Part shown: positions 27,103 to 35,649 of the stretch, piece after piece | Position numbering within the stretch: position 1 is the stretch's first letter | How the letters are laid out: the number at the start of each line of letters is the position of its first letter | Assembly: GCA_963838495.1 (NCBI GenBank) | Contig: CAWIRC010000001.1 | Coordinates: 1,240,001 to 1,304,000, forward strand | Origin: JBEKIK01 sp963838495 | GTDB lineage: Bacteria > Planctomycetota > Planctomycetia > Pirellulales > Thermoguttaceae | Direction of reading: 5' to 3' | DNA: 64,000 nt | The notes under the pieces: generated by a model | The model's database searches: none | Told to the model about the DNA's origin: nothing | What the model saw: only the letters and a program-made list of their open reading frames with translations | Position numbers and translations under genes: made by a program

Positions 27103-29745
27103 CTATTTCACGGTGAAGCGGTAATTCAGGACCCTTGGGCCGTCGATTTCGCTGGCCCTAAGCCAGAGGATTTTGCCGTAAAGCTCCTTGCCGTCATCCA
27201 GGCTAAAGGTATGCAGGTTTTGCCCCTGCGCCTGGTCCAGGACATCGTACATCAAGCGCCGCCGGTCGGGCGCAAAAAGTTCGCAGCGGAAATTCACGGC
27301 CCGATCCGTGGAATTCACGAATTTCTGCTCCACTTCCAGCTTATTCTCCGCGTTGAGCCGGGTTTGGGTCTCGATGCGCACGTCGCCCGTGCCCATCTCG
27401 ACGTGTCTCAGCACGCTGAATTTATAGATCCGATCGGCCTGGATCTCAAAATCGACCCGCACCTCATGCCGGCCGGCGGCGGCGGTGTCGGGAAAGGTGA
27501 TCGAAATCGGCTGGTTAAGCTCTTCTCCGGCGGCCAGGTGAAAATGAACCTCTTTCGGACTTACGATCCATCCCTTGGGCACGGCGAAGGTTGCAGTCCC
27601 GGCCGCCTCGCCGGGAAAGGAATTTTTCACCCGAAAACCGTTCGCCTGCTCCCGGCCGGTTATGCTCGGCATTAGCTCCCGCTCGAAACTTAGGTCGATA
27701 TACCAGCGTGCAACAGGTAAACTCAGTCCGGTGACAAAAGCGGGCAAGTTATCGGCGCGGATAACCTGGGCGTTATCGCGTTTTTCCGGCGGAAGTGCGC
27801 GGCCCCATAAATCGACCTGTTTCGCACCTTCACCCAGGTACATAATCTCTTCCACGGGTTTGTCGTTCCAGAGGACCATAACCGTGTCGTTTTCCCCGAC
27901 GAAAACATGGTTCTGGCTGCCGTGCGCAAGCTGCATGTCGCCGATATACCTGGCGCCGCCCAGTTCCAGGGCCGTAGTCCGCCAGGGCAAAAACAGTTCG
28001 CCCGGCGTGCCGTCTTTGTTCATCAATCCGCAATCGGCATCGAAGGGATCGGGGCAAAAAACGGCGTCCGCGCCGTGGATTTTCGCCGCGATCATTTGTT
28101 TGACAAGGTCTTCGGCGCGGTCGGCGGTTGGATAAGACGACCTGGACAACGCCCTTAGCGACACCCAGCGCAATTGCGGCGAGTCCTTGGCCGCATCGAG
28201 ATACGCCGCCATGGCCTGCGGAGAAAGGGGTTCCGGGCTGAAAATGGCCGCGAACCGCAAGGGAAATTTCTTGCCCGCCACCTGCGACGGCAAGGCATTC
28301 CTGCTGTCCCATCCAACGCCCAGGTTTATGTCGCGGACCGCGCGATCCAACTGCTTTTTAACTTCCCCGAGTTTGTCGGGAAAATCCGGGGCGGTCGACA
28401 AGCTGGCGTCGGCATCGTCGCCCAGTTGCCACCAGCGAACCTGAGCGGCCAATTGCGACACGACCGGTTCCAAGGACGGGTACCAGACTTTGGCTCCTGC
28501 GCCAAAAATTTCATAGGCGGTGAGCGGCTTTGACAAGGGAAGTTGCTCGCGCAATTCATCGGGCGGATCGTTCAACAAACCCACCAATTCAACGCCCCCG
28601 GCATTGAGTTGTTCGCCGAAGTCCAGCAACTCCTTGAGCGTTCGACCGCCGTTTTTCTCCGCGAACCAGAGCGGATACTTTACCCAGTTGACGCCGGCCT
28701 GGCTTAAAAGCGGGCTCAATTGCCCGAGCGGAATGGGGTGGCCGCCATTGGGCAGGGTCCAGCCGAACTCGCCGCCGGCGGGCGCCTGACGGGACTGAAC
28801 AACGGCCAGGGTCATATCGCGGGATTGGAGTTCCGCACCCTTGGCGTGCAATTCCGCCCGCACCCGGTAAAACCCCGGTCCGGGAACAGGCGGTTCCCAA
28901 CTTACGGCGCAGGCCTTTGCGGTAGTTGCTTCGGCGGCGCCTTGACGATCGTCGCCCGCATCGCCGCCCTTTTCACCCAACTTGCGCGTATCATCCGCCA
29001 GGCAACGTCCAAGGGCGTCGAACAATTTGAAGACGATGTCGCAATTGCAATCCGCATATCCCGAGGCCGTGCAAGTCACTTCGACTTTGGCGGGCACGAG
29101 GAAAAGATTGTGCGGCTGATTGGCCTTCAATTCCAGGCGCGGCAATCGCAGAAGCCGCAAGTCGGCAAAGGCGATTGAACCCTTCAAATCGCCGGCGCCG
29201 CGCGGTTCGACGTGCAAACCGATAACGGCCAGTTTTGTTTCCCGGCCGGGAGGCGCAATCGGCCCCAAGACGATTTTCTTCCAGTCCTGCGTGCCCGAGG
29301 CCTCGTCGCTTTCAAATGTAACCAGCGGATGCTTGTCGGCATCTAAAAAGGTCACCGATAAAAATGCCCGATCCAGTTCTAGTTGCTGCGTGCGAATCAA
29401 TCCTTCCAGCACGTAACAGTAAGGCGCGCCCACTTCAAAGGGCGGGCTGAACACGGCTGCCCCACCTCCGTCCAGATCGACCTGGAGGCATTGCTGTGCG
29501 CCGGGCGGGAAATTTCCGGCCTCGGCCGCAGCGGGCTGAATTTTGATCTTCACGTAGCTGGGATATCCTTGCCCGCGCCGCCGCGTCCAACCGTCCGGCC
29601 AGCCGTCGAAATTGGCGTCGCACGATTGATCGAACTTGCAACTGAAAACTTCGATCGCGTGGGGATAACGCTCATTGAGAGGCTTATCCGCCTCGGCGGC
29701 CAGGAACAACAGCGGCAATATGGCGGAATTAATAAACAAGCCCAT
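27103..29745 (-). CDS. Large secreted protein with glycoside-hydrolase-like (TIM barrel) core
   Basis: An 880-residue protein with an N-terminal signal peptide (MGLFINSAILPLLFLAAEA). Residues about 30-200 form a carbohydrate-binding-like beta sandwich (FDGWPDGWTRR is typical of such modules). Residues 330-640 look like a beta/alpha barrel (GVNWVKYPLWF, VELVGLLNDPP, VRWWQLGDDAD). The C-terminal part is two immunoglobulin-like sandwiches. The barrel resembles families of clan GH-A, with an Asp/Glu pair possible near 'WQLGDD', but I cannot confirm the catalytic residues. The gene starts four bases after the stop of the PilZ gene, so it is likely in the same operon and possibly under c-di-GMP-linked control. 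Confidence 0.7.
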   Translation of the reverse strand: MGLFINSAILPLLFLAAEADKPLNERYPHAIEVFSCKFDQSCDANFDGWPDGWTRRRGQGYPSYVKIKIQPAAAEAGNFPPGAQQCLQVDLDGGGAAVFSPPFEVGAPYCYVLEGLIRTQQLELDRAFLSVTFLDADKHPLVTFESDEASGTQDWKKIVLGPIAPPGRETKLAVIGLHVEPRGAGDLKGSIAFADLRLLRLPRLELKANQPHNLFLVPAKVEVTCTASGYADCNCDIVFKLFDALGRCLADDTRKLGEKGGDAGDDRQGAAEATTAKACAVSWEPPVPGPGFYRVRAELHAKGAELQSRDMTLAVVQSRQAPAGGEFGWTLPNGGHPIPLGQLSPLLSQAGVNWVKYPLWFAEKNGGRTLKELLDFGEQLNAGGVELVGLLNDPPDELREQLPLSKPLTAYEIFGAGAKVWYPSLEPVVSQLAAQVRWWQLGDDADASLSTAPDFPDKLGEVKKQLDRAVRDINLGVGWDSRNALPSQVAGKKFPLRFAAIFSPEPLSPQAMAAYLDAAKDSPQLRWVSLRALSRSSYPTADRAEDLVKQMIAAKIHGADAVFCPDPFDADCGLMNKDGTPGELFLPWRTTALELGGARYIGDMQLAHGSQNHVFVGENDTVMVLWNDKPVEEIMYLGEGAKQVDLWGRALPPEKRDNAQVIRADNLPAFVTGLSLPVARWYIDLSFERELMPSITGREQANGFRVKNSFPGEAAGTATFAVPKGWIVSPKEVHFHLAAGEELNQPISITFPDTAAAGRHEVRVDFEIQADRIYKFSVLRHVEMGTGDVRIETQTRLNAENKLEVEQKFVNSTDRAVNFRCELFAPDRRRLMYDVLDQAQGQNLHTFSLDDGKELYGKILWLRASEIDGPRVLNYRFTVK

Positions 29746-29748
29746 GAA

Positions 29749-30734
29749 TTATTTATCGTCCTTTACCGGGCGGGGACTTTTATTTTGTGGCTTTTCACCC
29801 GATATATTTTGCCATTTGGATCGCTGTTCGTCGGTTAATAATTGCATGGCATTGCCGCGGGCCGTGCTAAACAATTTTTGATATTGGTCCGGGCTGATGG
29901 CTTCGTTCACCTGCCCTTCCAGGTCGGTGATCAGTTGGGCAGTGGCGTCAACAATTTGCTGAAGATGCCGCTGTTGCTCTTCGGTAATATGCAATTGGCG
30001 AATCACCTCGGGCAGTAAAAATACCGAAGCGCCGGGATTGCTCGGAATCAGGTGCATCAATTCTTCCTGTAAATTCGCCAGGCGTCCCAGGGGGCCCGCA
30101 TTGTCGTCAGATTGAGAAATTATTGTCGCTTTTGCCTTGTTCGCGGGCGAGAGCTTTTCCCAATCCGGCTCGTTGTTCTCGAATTTAGCCGTAGCCGCGA
30201 TGCTTTTCGAAAGTCCGGATTCGTCGCCGACGAAATTGCCCTTCACATTTCGCATAAATAATATCACTATTACGGGCAATATAACCACCACTGTCACAAA
30301 AAGCATGCCAAAACCAATCACGGGAGAATGCGCAGGCATAACGACCGAAAAATTATCTCTCAGCGCCGGCCAGGACCAATCCGCCTTTTTTTTATTCGGA
30401 TCGAGAGTATCGCCCAGTCGATACAAGCCCAGCCTGAAACATTGCGATTGCCCATCAGGCGTTGAGGCTTTCTCCGCTCCCGGATGCTCTATAGGCGTGA
30501 CATATACCAGGCGGATTTCATACCAGTCGTCGCCGGGCACAGCAAACCCGTGCTGCCGATCTCCACCCCGGGCGGCAGGCATGAAATTGCCGCAAATCCG
30601 CTGGCCGATTGATCAAATAACTGTACCGGGAAGCGAATTTCGCCGAATCGCAGCTCGCCTTCTTGCCGCGAACTTGGAATGGCAAATCGATAAGCTTGTC
30701 TTTTTTCTGAATCCACGGAAGTTGTATTCGCCAA
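29749..30734 (-). CDS. Membrane PilZ-domain protein, probable c-di-GMP receptor (one frame break)
   Basis: Read across one break the protein is about 328 residues. Residues 1-85 are a PilZ-like domain with both c-di-GMP motifs: RxxxR (Arg12, Arg16) and D-x-S-x-x-G (Asp41, Ser43, Gly46). One membrane helix (VIGFGMLFVTVVVILPVIVILF) follows near residue 175, then a helical C-terminal domain with HITEEQQRHLQQIVDATAQL. The frame breaks near 30555; restoring a fourth G gives GSTGFAVPGDDW. The initiation codon is TTG at 30734, and a downstream start cannot be excluded. It is followed after four bases by the large secreted protein at 27103-29745, suggesting co-transcription. Confidence 0.7.
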
Positions 30735-31153
30735 GGTCTATAGTCTTGTTACATACAGGTCGCACGCCTCGATCCAATCCCGGTGTTTACGCCTGGGATC
30801 CAAAAGCGTTACCATCATTTGTAACGTCAAACCCCTTTACAGGATTCATTCAATCCCGGCTTCCGCTCCATATAGCGGCCGCATAAATGAGATTGTGTAT
30901 TTCTCCCGTCCCGGGCGCGAACGCCTGAGTTCAAGAAAACAAAACCGCATTCATAGATCGTGTCATATAAAATCTAGCATCCCCCTAAAGCGGCTGATGG
31001 CGGTCTGCGTGCAGAAGTAAAATTTAGTTGTTTTCTCCCAGAATTGGGCTACAAGATAATTATCGATGTTGCATTTTTGCATCATTTTCATCACGATTAA
31101 GCGGAATTAAGATTGCAAATTCATTATTCGGCAGTAAGTGTTTAGGCTAAATC
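30735..31153. other. Divergent intergenic region (419 bp)
   Basis: The gap separates the PilZ gene (minus) and the first signal peptidase gene (plus). No gene, palindrome copy or tRNA is visible. The half nearest the signal peptidase is AT-rich and probably contains its promoter. Confidence 0.5.
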
Positions 31154-32584
31154 ATGCGCGCCACCCCTTCACCAGCAAGATCCTGGTTGCGAACCATTAT
31201 AGAGGGGGGGGTATGTTTGTGCATCCTATTGCTGTTCACGCAAACCTGGCTTATCGACGGCCTGATTGCGCCCTGCCGGGTAAGCGGCGGTTCCATGGCC
31301 TTTGCCTTGTGGGGCGCTCATCGCCTGGTGATCTGTCCCGATTGCGGCTTTGCCTTTGCTTGCGAGGCCCAGGCTCCGCCTCCAAGTCCCAGGGCGATAT
31401 GCCCGAATTGCGGTTCCGTGATCGGCGGAATTGATTCACTTCCCGATCTGGACGGAGATCGCCTTCTGGTCGATCGCTGGGCATTTCAATTTCGCCGCCC
31501 GAGGCGTTGGGAAATCGTGGCCTTTCGACACCCCCTGGAAGCGAAGAAAATCGTAATAAAACGCGTGGCGGGCTTGCCCGGCGAATCCTTGCAAATAAAA
31601 AACGGCGATCTTTACCTCAACGGACAAATCCAACGCAAATCCCTGGACTGCCAACGCTCGATGGCCGTGCTGGTTTATGACGCCGGATATCCGCCCGCCG
31701 TCATACCCGGCCGGCCGGCGCTTCCTCCGCGCTGGCAAGTGGAAAATGAAAAAAGCCGCTGGAATTCGGCCCAAGGACGATTCTCACATCACCCTCACCC
31801 TAGCCCTCTCCCGGAGGGAGAGGGGACTATCGACTGGCTCGTCTATCACAATTGGCGGCGAACGCCAAACCAAAAAGATGAAGTCCAAGAATGCCCCGTT
31901 ACCGACATCATGCCTTACAATCAAGGCCTGCCGCGCCGAGAGGAAGACGTCCACGTCGTCAGCGATCTAATGCTCTGCTTTCGTTTAGAAGCAATTGCCG
32001 GCCAAGGCAAGTTTTTCACCCGGGCAATCGACGGGAAGGACGTCTTCCAGGTTGAAATCGATCCGCCGTCCGGCGTCTATCGGGCAACCCGCAATGGCCG
32101 CGAGATTTCGCCGGAAAACAATGGCTTTGTCCCCAACAATAAAAGTCTGGACGTCACCGTCTCACTGTTGGACCGCCAATTCTTGTTGGCCATTAACAAT
32201 CGGACGGTCTTTTGCCTGCCCTTGGATGATCCGATTTCAAAGACCGAACCCACATCTCAACCTTTCGCCATAGGGGTAGAACAACTGGGCACCGATGTCG
32301 CGGATCTGCGGATATACAGGGACGTGTATTATACCCATCCTATCGGCTGGGATAGCCGGAGGGGGCAGGATCAACCCGTCCAACTGGCGGGTAACGAATA
32401 CTTTGTCCTGGGTGATAATAGCTCAATTTCCGAGGATTCCCGAACCTGGCCAAGCCGCTTCCCTATCGTGGATGACTTATTGATAGGCAAACCCTTAATG
32501 ATCATATTCCCCGCCAAATCATTTACCATCGGTCCCTGGCAATTTCAGGTTCCCGATCCAGGCCGAATTGGTTATATTCGGTAG
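31154..32584 (+). CDS. Signal peptidase I with zinc-ribbon and beta-sandwich insertions
   Basis: A 476-residue S26-family signal peptidase with one N-terminal membrane helix (residues 18-38). The nucleophile is Ser47 in VSGGSM, and the general base is Lys136 in KRVAGLPGE. The conserved LGDNS-x-SEDSR box begins near residue 419. Two insertions make it unusual. A zinc-ribbon-like segment (Cys61/64 and 83/86) lies between Ser and Lys. About 200 residues between the Lys box and LGDNS resemble a concanavalin-like sandwich (SDLMLCFRLEA, LDRQFLLAINNR). A repeat copy (31791-31828) adds HPHPSPLPEGEG in frame. A second enzyme of the same design follows at 32773, so both probably process exported proteins, perhaps with different specificities. 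Confidence 0.88.
   Translation: MRATPSPARSWLRTIIEGGVCLCILLLFTQTWLIDGLIAPCRVSGGSMAFALWGAHRLVICPDCGFAFACEAQAPPPSPRAICPNCGSVIGGIDSLPDLDGDRLLVDRWAFQFRRPRRWEIVAFRHPLEAKKIVIKRVAGLPGESLQIKNGDLYLNGQIQRKSLDCQRSMAVLVYDAGYPPAVIPGRPALPPRWQVENEKSRWNSAQGRFSHHPHPSPLPEGEGTIDWLVYHNWRRTPNQKDEVQECPVTDIMPYNQGLPRREEDVHVVSDLMLCFRLEAIAGQGKFFTRAIDGKDVFQVEIDPPSGVYRATRNGREISPENNGFVPNNKSLDVTVSLLDRQFLLAINNRTVFCLPLDDPISKTEPTSQPFAIGVEQLGTDVADLRIYRDVYYTHPIGWDSRRGQDQPVQLAGNEYFVLGDNSSISEDSRTWPSRFPIVDDLLIGKPLMIIFPAKSFTIGPWQFQVPDPGRIGYIR
31791..31828. repeat. 'ccctcaccctagccctctccc' palindrome inside a coding sequence
   Basis: accctcaccctagccctctcccggagggagaggggact is a copy of a widespread type of intergenic repeat whose tctcccggaggga core is palindromic. 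Here it lies in frame within the first signal peptidase gene, translated as HPHPSPLPEGEG, in a loop between catalytic boxes. A related copy, split by another element, is at 63186-63258. Confidence 0.85.
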
Positions 32585-32772
32585 AAGGTGTTTTGTTTTT
32601 TTGCAGGCTATCGTGGTCAGTGAACTATTGAATGAAGTGCAACGTAATTTGATTATCCCCCAGAATGCGGGAGAATTTCTCAAAATAATAATCACCATCG
32701 AATGCCTATCCCGTGCCGATCCTTTGAGTTCTACCCCAGAGCCTTAACCCTCGCTCTCAGTCCTTATTATTC

Positions 32773-34564
32773 ATGGCAAAATCTAAACCGATCATAATCT
32801 CCAAGACGACTTCGCCCGTTGGTCGAAAGCCGTGGCTCGCCCGGCACGCGCCGTCGGCGGCATCGATCCGCGAGACAATCGAATCCATAGCGATTGCCTT
32901 TGTATTGGCTTTTTTATTTCGCACTTTCGAGGCCGAGGCGTTTGTCATTCCCACCGGCTCGATGGCCCCTACGCTGATGGGTCGGCACAAGGACGTGAAA
33001 TGCCAAATATGCGGTTATCCTTACCAGGTAAGCGCCAGCGAGGAGGTGACCAGGGAAGGGGAATTTAAAACATATAACGATCAAATAGCCGCTTGCACCT
33101 GCCCGATGTGCGGCTACACCATGCAAATCGACGGCCGCAACCCGCAGCCGTCTTATTCCGGCGATCGCATTATCGTCAACAAGTTTTCCTACCAATTCGA
33201 GGATCCGAAACGTTGGGACGTGATCGTATTTTATTATCCCGAAGGCGCCCGCGACAATTACATCAAACGTCTCGCCGGCCTGCCCAACGAAACGCTCCGC
33301 ATCCGTTTCGGCGACGTTTGGATCCGCGACGATAAAAGCCGCGCCGGGGAAAACGACGGCCGGGAGGAGTTCCATATAGCCAGGAAGCCGCCCGATAAAC
33401 TGCTGGCCATGCTGCAAACGGTGTTCGACAACGATTACATGCCCGCCATGGCAAAATCCGGATGCCCGGTTCGCTGGCAATCCGATCCCGTCGCGGGCGG
33501 ATCGGTCGGCGCATGGACCTCGGATGATAATGCTTCCTACCATATCGACGGCCAGGCGGAGGGCGAAGTCTGGCTCCGTTACCGGCATCTTGTGCCTTCT
33601 TTCCCCCACTGGCAAACGGTTTCGGGCGGCGCCCCTTATTGTAGGTCCAATAAAACCGCAATTGATCACCGATTTCACGGCTTATGATAGCGGAGAATCG
33701 GTCGAGGATACCTTTAGATATCCCGTCCCAAATCCGATCAAATTGGGTTTACACTGGGTAGGCGACCTGGCAGTTTCGGCCACCGCCGATGTGGAAAGCC
33801 AGGGCGGCCAGGTGGTGTTGGAACTTGTCAAGGGCGGGCGGAAATTTCAATGCCGCCTGGATGCCGCCACCGGCCAGGCCTCGCTTTCCATCAACGGCGA
33901 CGACATGCAATCTTTCCACCCAACCGCGAAAACGCAATTCCGCGAACCGGGCAAATACGACCTTATTTTTTCCAACTGCGACAGGCAGTTGCTGCTGTGG
34001 ATCAACCATGACGCGGTCAAATTCGATTCCCCGACCACTTATGACGATCTGAACAACTTGCAGCCAACCCGCTCCGATCTAACGCCCGTGAGCGTGGCGT
34101 CGCAGGGCGCCAGGTTGAAATTGAACCATCTAAGAGTAATGCGCGATATTTATTATATCGCAGTAAATAAAAACTCACGCCGTCTTGAATTTCCTTACGG
34201 AGACAGAAAAAACGGCCAGCTTGTTGACTATGTCAAAGTGCCTGATCTTTTGGCCCAGGGAAAAGTCGAACAATTCTTTTCCGATCCCGCACAGTGGAGC
34301 GATCTCGAAGAAAAATATCTGGGAAAAGTGGAATTCACCCTTAAGGACGAACAATTTTTCGCACTGGGCGACAACAGCGCGAAAAGCCAGGATAGCAGGC
34401 TTTGGACTTCTCAAGATGGGGTTCCACGATGGTGGATCGACCGCGATTTGCTCAAAGGCAAGGCCTTGTTCATCTACTGGCCGCACTCCTGGAATAGAAT
34501 CCCTTATGTAAACATCCCCTTCCCATATTTCCCCAATTTTTCCAGAATGCACTTTATAAAATAA
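32773..34564 (+). CDS. lepB: Signal peptidase I with zinc-ribbon and beta-sandwich insertions, second copy (one frame break)
   Basis: Read across one break this is about 597 residues. A membrane helix near residues 38-53 precedes the catalytic box VIPTGSMAPTLMG (Ser nucleophile) and the box RDNYIKRLAGLPNE (Lys base). The LGDNSAKSQDSR box is near the C-terminus. A zinc ribbon (CQICGY and CPMCGY) lies between the serine and the lysine. A long beta-rich insert follows (GKYDLIFSNCDRQLLLWI), matching the one in the first copy (LDRQFLLAINNR). The frame breaks at about 33635, where removing one C from a run of four joins SGGA to LIVGPIKPQ. The serine box is closer to classical LepB than that of the upstream copy. 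Its product should cleave signal peptides at the membrane. Confidence 0.88.
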
Positions 34565-34578
34565 GCGGTTCCCAGCCG

Positions 34579-34711
34579 CTGAACCCCGAACCCTAAACCT
34601 TGTAACTTGAACTCGAATCCTTAATTTTAGCCGCGCTCGCCTTTGGCTCGCGGCTAAACGATTATCCTGAACCCTGACCTCTGAACCCTGACCTCTGAAC
34701 CCTGAACCCTC
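34579..34711. repeat. tgaaccc heptamer array and a palindrome before lptB
   Basis: ctgaaccc/ctgacct units fill 34579-34599 and 34667-34711, flanking a palindrome tagccgcg...cgcggcta (34628-34656). The last unit ends one base before the ATG of the ABC ATPase, so the array occupies the position of its ribosome binding site. Confidence 0.8.
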
Positions 34712-35500
34712 ATGCTCGAAGCCCAAGGATTGGTAAAAATATACGGCCTGAGGCGCGTGGTCGACGGCGTAAATTTCCGCGTCGATCAAGGCGAAATCGT
34801 GGGGCTTTTGGGTCCCAACGGGGCCGGCAAAACCACCACCTTCCGCATGACCTGCGGCATGATCGCGCCCAATGCGGGCAGCGTTAAAATCAACGGCGTG
34901 GACATCACCAATTGGCCCATGTACATGCGGGCCCGACAGGGCGGCATGGGATACCTGGCCCAGGAATCCAGCGTGTTCCGCAAACTGTCCGTGGAAAAAA
35001 ACCTTTTAGGCGTGATGGAAATGCTGGGCATGGACCGCAAAACCCGCCTGCGCCGCTGCAATGAACTCCTGGAACAGTTCGACATCAAACGCCTGCGCAA
35101 GGCCATGGCCCTCTCGCTCTCCGGCGGCGAGCGGCGCAGACTGGAAATCGCCAGGGCCCTGGTGTCCGAGCCCAAGATCATTATGCTCGACGAGCCTTTC
35201 ACCGGCATCGACCCGGTAACTATCGCCAGCATCCAGAAAATCATCCATCAATTGCGAGACCAGGGAATAGCGATTTTGATCACCGATCACCAGGTGCGCG
35301 AGACCCTGCAGATCACCGACCGCTGTTATTTGATCCGCAACGGGAAGGTGGATTGCCACGGACCTCCCCACGAGGTGTTGGCCAATCCCGAGGCCAGGAA
35401 ATACTACTTCGGCGAAGACATGGACATCGGCAGCAAGGGCGTCATAACGCCCCACCGCGCCGATTTCCAGCGCACTTCGGAAATCCATCGCAGACGCTGA
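34712..35500 (+). CDS. lptB: LPS export ABC transporter ATP-binding protein LptB
   Basis: A 262-residue ATPase of the LptB type, which powers extraction of lipopolysaccharide from the inner membrane by LptFG. Walker A GPNGAGKT is at residues 34-41, the Q-loop at YLAQESSVF (81-89), the signature LSGGERRR at 136-143, Walker B IIMLDEP at 156-162 and the switch histidine in ITDHQVRETL. The sequence pattern after the Q-loop, VFRKLSVEKNLLGVME, is characteristic of LptB rather than amino acid importers. About 20 extra C-terminal residues (DIGSKGVITPHRAD) are present. No LptA, LptC, LptF or LptG gene is in the window. The heptamer array immediately before the start leaves no clear ribosome binding site. 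Confidence 0.92.
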   Translation: MLEAQGLVKIYGLRRVVDGVNFRVDQGEIVGLLGPNGAGKTTTFRMTCGMIAPNAGSVKINGVDITNWPMYMRARQGGMGYLAQESSVFRKLSVEKNLLGVMEMLGMDRKTRLRRCNELLEQFDIKRLRKAMALSLSGGERRRLEIARALVSEPKIIMLDEPFTGIDPVTIASIQKIIHQLRDQGIAILITDHQVRETLQITDRCYLIRNGKVDCHGPPHEVLANPEARKYYFGEDMDIGSKGVITPHRADFQRTSEIHRRR

Positions 35501-35649
35501 GCTCTCCGTCTCCTCTCCCTTTAAGATAGAATTATGGTGAGGGCTGAAATGCACATGTGCAGTCGTCATCGCCTCCGGCTCCTTGACCAAAGTGAGAGGA
35601 GAGAAATGTGCAAAATCCACTATAATTGTTCGCGTTCGGCGGCACGCTA

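Noticed and set aside
34175..34789. 204-codon minus-strand frame across the lptB start
   Set aside because: It is built from heptamer repeats and the reverse strand of the signal peptidase gene.
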